Positions 11,514 through 15,284 of a stretch of 15,284 bases of DNA are shown in pieces. This DNA comes from Chloroflexota bacterium (GTDB taxonomy: Bacteria > Chloroflexota > Dormibacteria > Aeolococcales > Aeolococcaceae). The stretch is from positions 1 to 15,284 of the forward strand of contig DNAU01000074.1 in the NCBI GenBank assembly GCA_003491925.1. Reading direction: 5' to 3'. Under the pieces are notes generated by a model. The model was not told the origin of the DNA. It ran no database searches and saw only the letters and a program-made list of their open reading frames with translations. Each line of letters begins with the position of its first letter. Position 1 is the stretch's first letter. The position numbers and the translations under genes were made by a program.

Positions 11514-11771
11514 TCAAAATCCCCGGGGGACGTCTCTCTGGTAGTGGGGGTAGACGTCTGCGGGCTCCTCTATGGGTCCCGCCCACTTGAGGAACCTCGA
11601 GCTGGCAAGAGAGAAGTTCTCCCCGTCGCTGAACACGAGGTCGGGCCGGGTCTCACCGTCCCTGAGAGACCGGTACGCGTGGACCACCCGGTCTATCTCG
11701 TTCCCCGACGGCGTGCTCATGCGCACCCAGTAGAACCCCTCGCGATCCGGCTTCTTATTGCTGAACGTCAT
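11514..11771 (-). CDS. Hypothetical small protein
   Basis: An 85-residue protein opening with KKPDREGFYWVRMSTPSGNE (residues 6-25) and ending in RFLKWAGPIEEPADVYPHYQ. The plan of a GFYWV strand, a middle VVHAYRSL segment and a closing FLKWAGPI is common among small phage accessory proteins of unknown function that look like single beta domains. The ATG at 11771 overlaps the preceding stop by 4 bases (ATGA), with AGAGG 8 bases upstream. The next gene downstream was originally only about 32 bases away, before the insertion at 11172-11492. No catalytic residues are evident. Confidence 0.75.
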   Translation of the reverse strand: MTFSNKKPDREGFYWVRMSTPSGNEIDRVVHAYRSLRDGETRPDLVFSDGENFSLASSRFLKWAGPIEEPADVYPHYQRDVPRGF

Positions 11772-12187
11772 GCTCTTTTCCTCTCCAGGGCGCTCGCCAC
11801 CCAGCGGGCCGCCAGCGCGTCGATCATCCGGGCGACCTCGACGGGCCACGCCTCGGTAGTGTCGGCGATCCCCACGCGACGGCAGAGATCACCCACGATG
11901 ACCATGGCCTCCACACTGGGCTCCCTTGCTGCCACCTTCCACTCGTGGGTCTTGCAGTTCCGACCGTTCGCCAGGTAGTCCTTGGCGACCTGCACCTGGT
12001 TCTCCCAGAAGGCGATGAAGTCGAGCACGGCCTCCACGGTCGCGTGGGCGCCGTCCTCCCGACCGCAGCTCCCCGCGCAGGGACCTAGGAAGTACACGCG
12101 CTCCGTAGACTGTCCGCTCGTCCTGATGACGTTCTCGAACCCGAGCTCGCGGACGACTTCCAGGGTCTTGTTGTTGCGTCCGTGCAT
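11768..12187 (-). CDS. Hypothetical mainly helical protein
   Basis: A 139-residue protein of unknown family. The N-terminus resembles a small alpha/beta unit (NKTLEVVRELGFENVIRTSG), followed by a Gly/Cys loop GPCAGSCGRED (Cys37, Cys41). Helices run to the end (TVEAVLDFIAFWENQVQVAK and VEVARMIDALAARWVASALE). The ATG at 12187 begins 4 bases after the stop of the exonuclease gene and lacks a strong ribosome binding site, so it may depend on reinitiation. No membrane span or known motif is seen. Confidence 0.7.
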   Translation of the reverse strand: MHGRNNKTLEVVRELGFENVIRTSGQSTERVYFLGPCAGSCGREDGAHATVEAVLDFIAFWENQVQVAKDYLANGRNCKTHEWKVAAREPSVEAMVIVGDLCRRVGIADTTEAWPVEVARMIDALAARWVASALERKRA

Positions 12188-12191
12188 CGTA

Positions 12192-13061
12192 CTACACCAT
12201 CAGGAGATCCCAGTTGATGTCGATCGCGGAGGCGATCACGGGACTCTCCCTGAATGTCGCCAGCGCCGCGTTGTGGGACTCCGCCGTCACCTTGCCCACG
12301 TGGTGGCGCGTGCGCAGCCAGCCGAGGGCGGTCTGGATGCTGTCCTGCAGACAGTAGCGGGCGGTGCGCGCCTGACGCGCCTCCGACCCGGCCGGGTCGC
12401 GCACGGACTCGGCGTGGAGCACGGAGACCTTGTCGCCCGACATGTCAGTCTTGCCGGGCAGGCCGCATAGGTGGCAGAAGTCGCCCAGCTTGATGAAGCG
12501 CGAGGCCCCGTAGTCGCTCATGAAGTCCATCAGGTCGCAGTGTCCCTCGGTGCTGTAGCGGTAGCGGACGTCGCGGGACTCGTAGTACCACCGGCACGCG
12601 ATCTTGTGCAAGAGCGATCGCATGACGATGACGGGCAGGTCGAACGTCCGGCCGTTCCAGGTGATGAGGTGGACGTCGGGGACCATGGCCTCCCCGAACG
12701 CGGAGAGGAGGTCGTGCTCGAGGGAGTCCGCCCGCGCCTGCGACCCGGTCGCGTCCCACCGGCACTCCGTGTAGCACTTGTGGAACTGGTACTTGGGGGT
12801 GGATGTAGGATCGAAACGTACGTCGACGTACGAGATGGACACCACCCGACACATGTGAGGGGGAGGAAACACCTCCAGCTCCTCGACGGCCGCTAACGTG
12901 CTCCGGAGCACCTCACCACCGCTGTTCGGTGAGCCTCCCAGGCAGGAGTCCACCGCGAGATCCGTCGCCCGCGGTCCCCTGGTCAGCTTGTAGGATGGCG
13001 CGGGGGGCGACCACCGGGAGTCGTCGGGGATGGTCTCGATGTCGGTAGATCGAAAAATCAT
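12192..13061 (-). CDS. Predicted 3'-5' exonuclease, PolB-exonuclease-like (DEDDy)
   Basis: A 289-residue stand-alone exonuclease of the family related to the proofreading domain of family-B DNA polymerases (PF10108 type). ExoI is STDIET at residues 5-10 (Asp7, Glu9), ExoII is WNGRTFDLPVI at 135-145 (Asp141), and ExoIII is YCLQD at 236-240 (Tyr236, Asp240). Between them lies the family-typical CDLMDFMSDYGA (175-186), then LCGLPGKTDMSGDKV. The enzyme should degrade single-stranded DNA ends with two metal ions, in repair or replication. No polymerase domain is present and length matches the stand-alone family. The ATG at 13061 has only a weak ribosome binding site. It follows a 75-base gap with possible promoter boxes, so it may head a transcription unit. 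Confidence 0.93.
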   Translation of the reverse strand: MIFRSTDIETIPDDSRWSPPAPSYKLTRGPRATDLAVDSCLGGSPNSGGEVLRSTLAAVEELEVFPPPHMCRVVSISYVDVRFDPTSTPKYQFHKCYTECRWDATGSQARADSLEHDLLSAFGEAMVPDVHLITWNGRTFDLPVIVMRSLLHKIACRWYYESRDVRYRYSTEGHCDLMDFMSDYGASRFIKLGDFCHLCGLPGKTDMSGDKVSVLHAESVRDPAGSEARQARTARYCLQDSIQTALGWLRTRHHVGKVTAESHNAALATFRESPVIASAIDINWDLLMV

Positions 13062-13086
13062 CGCTCAGAACGCCTTGTCAAATAAT

Positions 13087-13116
13087 GTTTTACCGCGTCC
13101 CTGCATGTGGTGTCAA
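13087..13116 (-). promoter_or_regulatory. Weak candidate promoter before the exonuclease gene
   Basis: The 75-base gap 13062-13136 is AT-richer than its surroundings. On the minus strand TTGACA (13116-13111) is followed after 18 bases by TAAAAC (13092-13087). A second TTGACA lies at 13081-13076, too close to the ATG to be the -35 box of this gene. The boxes are imperfect. Confidence 0.3.
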
Positions 13117-13136
13117 GCACGAAATTCGAGCCGCGG

Positions 13137-13673
13137 TCAGGCGTCCGCCGGGTGCGGCGGGACCGGGCGGACCTCGATGCCCAGCTTCTCGACCACGAAC
13201 TTCCGCATGGCAGCCTGCACCTCCTTGACGAGCTCGGACGTGTCGGTCGTATTGACCAGCTTCTCGTTGAGCGCCACCTGGACGCCGAACCCGTGCTCGC
13301 TCGTGACGCCGAACAGGCAGAACACACACTTGATGCCTCGCTTGGAGAGCTCGTCGCCGGCGGCGATGACGTGGGCGCCGGTGTGCTCCGCCGCCTCGAG
13401 CATGGCCAGCCGCGGGTCGTTGATCACGAAGATGCCCTCGGGTCGCGGACTCCCTCCTCCCTCGAGTCGGTCAAGAACGGCGTGGGCGTGCTGGGGCCCG
13501 GGAGCCGAGCTGGCCTCGTCGGGGTGCCGCCGGCGCCACAGGCGAGCCGACCCGACCTCGTCGACGTCGATGTCCTCGCCGCCGCATCCTCCGCAGACGC
13601 GTGGGGTGCCGCCGCCGGCGTACAGGCGCAGCTGGTGGCAGTCGGGGCAGTAGTACTCGCGACGATCTGACAT
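13137..13673 (-). CDS. Zinc-ribbon protein with C-terminal alpha/beta domain
   Basis: A 178-residue protein. CPDC (residues 9-12) and CGGC (27-30) form an N-terminal zinc ribbon. A Pro/Ser/Arg-rich linker follows to about residue 78. The rest is a folded domain with strands GIFVINDP, KCVFCLFGV and GFGVQVALN and a terminal helix SELVKEVQAAMRKFVVEKLG. The strand, glycine-turn, strand, helix ending is reminiscent of the small genes at 10112 and 13684. The ATG at 13673 has AGGAG about 7 bases upstream. A zinc ribbon of this kind usually binds nucleic acid or a protein partner. No family beyond the ribbon is recognised. Confidence 0.8.
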   Translation of the reverse strand: MSDRREYYCPDCHQLRLYAGGGTPRVCGGCGGEDIDVDEVGSARLWRRRHPDEASSAPGPQHAHAVLDRLEGGGSPRPEGIFVINDPRLAMLEAAEHTGAHVIAAGDELSKRGIKCVFCLFGVTSEHGFGVQVALNEKLVNTTDTSELVKEVQAAMRKFVVEKLGIEVRPVPPHPADA

Positions 13674-13683
13674 GGTCTGGCTC

Positions 13684-13986
13684 CTATGCTAGTCGCTCTC
13701 TCATCACGTGCTGGATGGCGACGTTGAGGTCGGTCATGGCCGCCTCCGAGTTGTCACCGCTTATCCAGGCGACGTGCTGGAAGAAGAGTCCTGTGATGAG
13801 CACGCCGTCCGGGTACGCACCTCCGTAAGCGAGCAGCACGCGCGCTGCGAACAAGTCACCGTCCGACGACCTCAAGATGGACAGGATGTTGATCTTAGGT
13901 CCTGGGAGCTTGCTGCTCGCCATCTTCGTCACGTACCTGGCGACCTCCGCTCGCAGTCCGTCTGACGTCTCCTTGGTATCAGCCAT
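13684..13986 (-). CDS. Hypothetical small alpha/beta protein
   Basis: A 100-residue protein. After a short helix (LRAEVARYVTKMAS) come strands NILSILRSS and FAARVLLAYGGAYPDGVLIT (about 47-66), then FFQHVAWISGD and a final helix (AAMTDLNVAIQHVMRERLA). The central AYPDG turn and terminal helix parallel those of the gene at 10112-10402. The ATG at 13986 lies inside the end of the preceding gene (8-base overlap), with AAAGG 8 bases upstream. Function unknown. Confidence 0.75.
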   Translation of the reverse strand: MADTKETSDGLRAEVARYVTKMASSKLPGPKINILSILRSSDGDLFAARVLLAYGGAYPDGVLITGLFFQHVAWISGDNSEAAMTDLNVAIQHVMRERLA

Positions 13987-14890
13987 GATCACGACCTTTC
14001 TTGGACCGGACATCTCCGTCCTCGCCTGTGTGCGGAAACCAATCTCCGTCGACGTGGGTGCTCTGCTGCCGGACCACGACCCGGCCCTCCGGCGTGACGC
14101 GGACGCAAGCCCGCGCCAGGTCGAGCCCCATCTCGTATATCGCCGGGCAGGGAGCGTCGTCGAGGTCGATGCTCTTACTCTGCGGGGCACCGCGGACCCG
14201 GCTCGCCGCCTCCCTGGCCCGCGCGGTGCGCTCCCTGGCCCCGGCCACGAGCCTCACCAGGGCCCCCACCACACCGACCGGCTGCTCCGCGGGCCGCTCG
14301 GCCGCGGGCGGGTCCTGTGCGCTACGCCAGAGCTCGTCGTCCTGGCCGCTCGCCTTCTTGTGGGCCGCCATCCGCGCGGCGATCCCCATCACCACTCCGC
14401 GTCGGAACGAGTCGGCGCACTCGCCGGGACTGTAGCAGGCCGTCCACTCGGCCAGGAGGTCGATCAGCTGGTCCGCCGCCAGCCGCTCCAGCTCGGTCAC
14501 CAGCCCGCACAGCTCCTCGTACAATGCTTTCGCCCGCTCCACGTCGGCCCGCTCGCCCACGAGGCGGACCTTGCGCTTGGGAGCGCGGTACTTGCGCTCC
14601 ACCATCAGCGACACGGCCTCGGCGCCCGAGTAGCGGGCCGCGGCAGTCACGAGGGCCCACCGCCAGGACTCGTCAAACCCTCTCGCCCCCATGGGCAGCT
14701 CCGCGTAGCCGTCCGCCGACATCTGGGCGACCTCCTCGCGGGTGAGGCCGTGCTTCTTGAGCAGTCTTTCTGACGCCTTACGCGCAGTGTCGGCCTCGTG
14801 CTTGTTGGGGGAGGACTCGAGGGCGACTAGCTTCCGGATCTTGTCGATCACCTTGTCGAGGGACCTGGACCTGGGGCGGTCGGGCGTCAT
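13979..14890 (-). CDS. DUF2786-domain protein
   Basis: A 303-residue protein whose N-terminus (residues about 10-55, DKVIDKIRKLVALESSPNKH and ERLLKKHGLTREEV) matches DUF2786, a small helical domain common in phage and bacterial genes of unknown function. Residues 72-200 follow the pattern usually found behind it. They run ESWRWALVTAAARYSGAEAV, then KVRLVGERADVERAKALYEE, a helical stretch, and SFRRGVVMGIAARMAAHKK. The last hundred residues are Ala/Arg-rich and then polar and acidic. The ATG at 14890 has a modest GGATCG upstream. A DNA- or metal-related role is sometimes guessed for the family, but no catalytic site is visible here. Confidence 0.88.
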   Translation of the reverse strand: MTPDRPRSRSLDKVIDKIRKLVALESSPNKHEADTARKASERLLKKHGLTREEVAQMSADGYAELPMGARGFDESWRWALVTAAARYSGAEAVSLMVERKYRAPKRKVRLVGERADVERAKALYEELCGLVTELERLAADQLIDLLAEWTACYSPGECADSFRRGVVMGIAARMAAHKKASGQDDELWRSAQDPPAAERPAEQPVGVVGALVRLVAGARERTARAREAASRVRGAPQSKSIDLDDAPCPAIYEMGLDLARACVRVTPEGRVVVRQQSTHVDGDWFPHTGEDGDVRSKKGRDHG

Positions 14891-14900
14891 CGATCCGTGC

Positions 14901-15029
14901 CTACGCGACTGACTTGTCCGTGGGACGCGGCGGGTGGTCCACCACCGCGACGACGTCTGCTTCCGACAGCTCCACGACGTTGGATCCGACCACCAGGGAA
15001 GACACGATCTCCGTCACGTCGCGAAGCAC
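14901..15029 (-). CDS. Small 42-residue protein
   Basis: A short frame of 42 codons from a GTG at 15029 to TAG at 14903-14901, preceded at 8 bases by GGAGG. The product begins MLRDVTEIVSSLVVGSNVVE and ends DHPPRPTDKSVA. It looks like an amphipathic strand/helix region with a polar tail. It fills the otherwise empty 152-base stretch between the DUF2786 gene and the next gene upstream, in keeping with the packing of the genome. No homology can be claimed; the evidence is the start signal and position. Confidence 0.5.
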   Translation of the reverse strand: MLRDVTEIVSSLVVGSNVVELSEADVVAVVDHPPRPTDKSVA

Positions 15030-15043
15030 AGCACTCCCCTCCT

Positions 15044-15232
15044 TCAGGTCTTGTCGGGCAGGCCCATCTTGTGGCGGCCGTGGACCGCCCGGCCCAGCTT
15101 GTCGTTGTGCTCGAGCGCCTGGGCGGACGGGGCGTCCTCCGGCCTCTGCCTGCGCGGTCCCATCGAGTTGAGGTCGCGCACCCCCTGTGACGTGTGGCCC
15201 ACGTTCTTCTCGCGGCGGCGGTTCTTGGTCAT
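15044..15232 (-). CDS. Small basic hypothetical protein
   Basis: A 62-residue, highly charged protein (TKNRRREKNVGHTSQGVRDL at the start, RAVHGRHKMGLPDKT at the end) with no hydrophobic core, probably a disordered or nucleic-acid-associated peptide. The ATG at 15232 has AAGGA 7 bases upstream. The frame remains open to the window edge, so a longer product cannot be formally excluded, but the ribosome binding site favours this start. The 52 bases beyond it are AT-rich and show no gene of their own. Confidence 0.6.
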   Translation of the reverse strand: MTKNRRREKNVGHTSQGVRDLNSMGPRRQRPEDAPSAQALEHNDKLGRAVHGRHKMGLPDKT

Positions 15233-15284
15233 GCCCGATCCTTTCAACGGATTTCCGAAAAAATGATTGCCGACGATTACTTGG

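Noticed and set aside
1..15284. Many open frames on the plus strand, some over 200 codons
   Set aside because: They lie opposite convincing minus-strand genes, lack ribosome binding sites and show Arg/Ala/Pro-rich shadow composition typical of GC-rich antisense frames.
1..15284. CRISPR arrays, tRNA and rRNA genes
   Set aside because: No regularly spaced repeats and no tRNA cloverleaf or rRNA segments were recognised on either strand by eye.

Overview
The window looks like part of a high-GC double-stranded DNA bacteriophage or prophage genome. Every gene I accept reads on the minus strand, so transcription runs from high to low coordinate. The genes are mostly short and packed end to end, often with 4-base ATGA or GTGA start/stop overlaps, and most are preceded by a clear purine-rich ribosome binding site. 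About two thirds of the products are unrecognisable, as is usual for phage accessory regions. No terminase, portal, capsid or polymerase gene is identified, so the phage assignment is an inference from architecture and gene content. A PHA-regulator (PhaR-type) N-terminal domain, a bacterial RRM protein and a PolB-like exonuclease point loosely to a proteobacterial (perhaps myxobacterial) host.

Reading in the direction of transcription, 15284-13062 holds small unknown genes, a DUF2786 protein and a zinc-ribbon protein. Then comes a predicted 3'-5' exonuclease of the PolB-exo2 family (12192-13061) and two unknown genes (11514-12187). At 11172-11492 lies a 321-bp insertion of about 50% GC carrying one 83-residue gene. 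It has 18-bp terminal inverted repeats and an 8-bp direct duplication. Beyond it are a protein with a duplicated beta-rich domain that may be a virion component (10409-11155), a double zinc-ribbon protein, a PhaR-type DNA-binding domain protein (8983-9267), a helix plus beta-barrel-like protein and a proline-rich disordered protein.

The next block holds an RRM RNA-binding protein with an RGG-like tail (7039-7422), a large protein with a ClpX-type zinc finger but no ATPase (5723-7039), a thymidylate-kinase-like P-loop kinase (5062-5730) and an unknown protein. The final block, 4596-22, is a tight run of seven genes: a GT2 glycosyltransferase with TPR repeats, two single-span membrane proteins, a possible lysozyme-fold protein, two unknown proteins and a patatin-like phospholipase. 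This run is plausibly concerned with the cell envelope. A nest of overlapping hairpins sits just upstream of the phospholipase start.

The most unusual signal is the single-gene insertion at 11172-11492. It has the anatomy of a non-autonomous transposable element (inverted repeats, target-site duplication, divergent base composition) but encodes no transposase, and the duplicated target is the ribosome binding site of the next gene.
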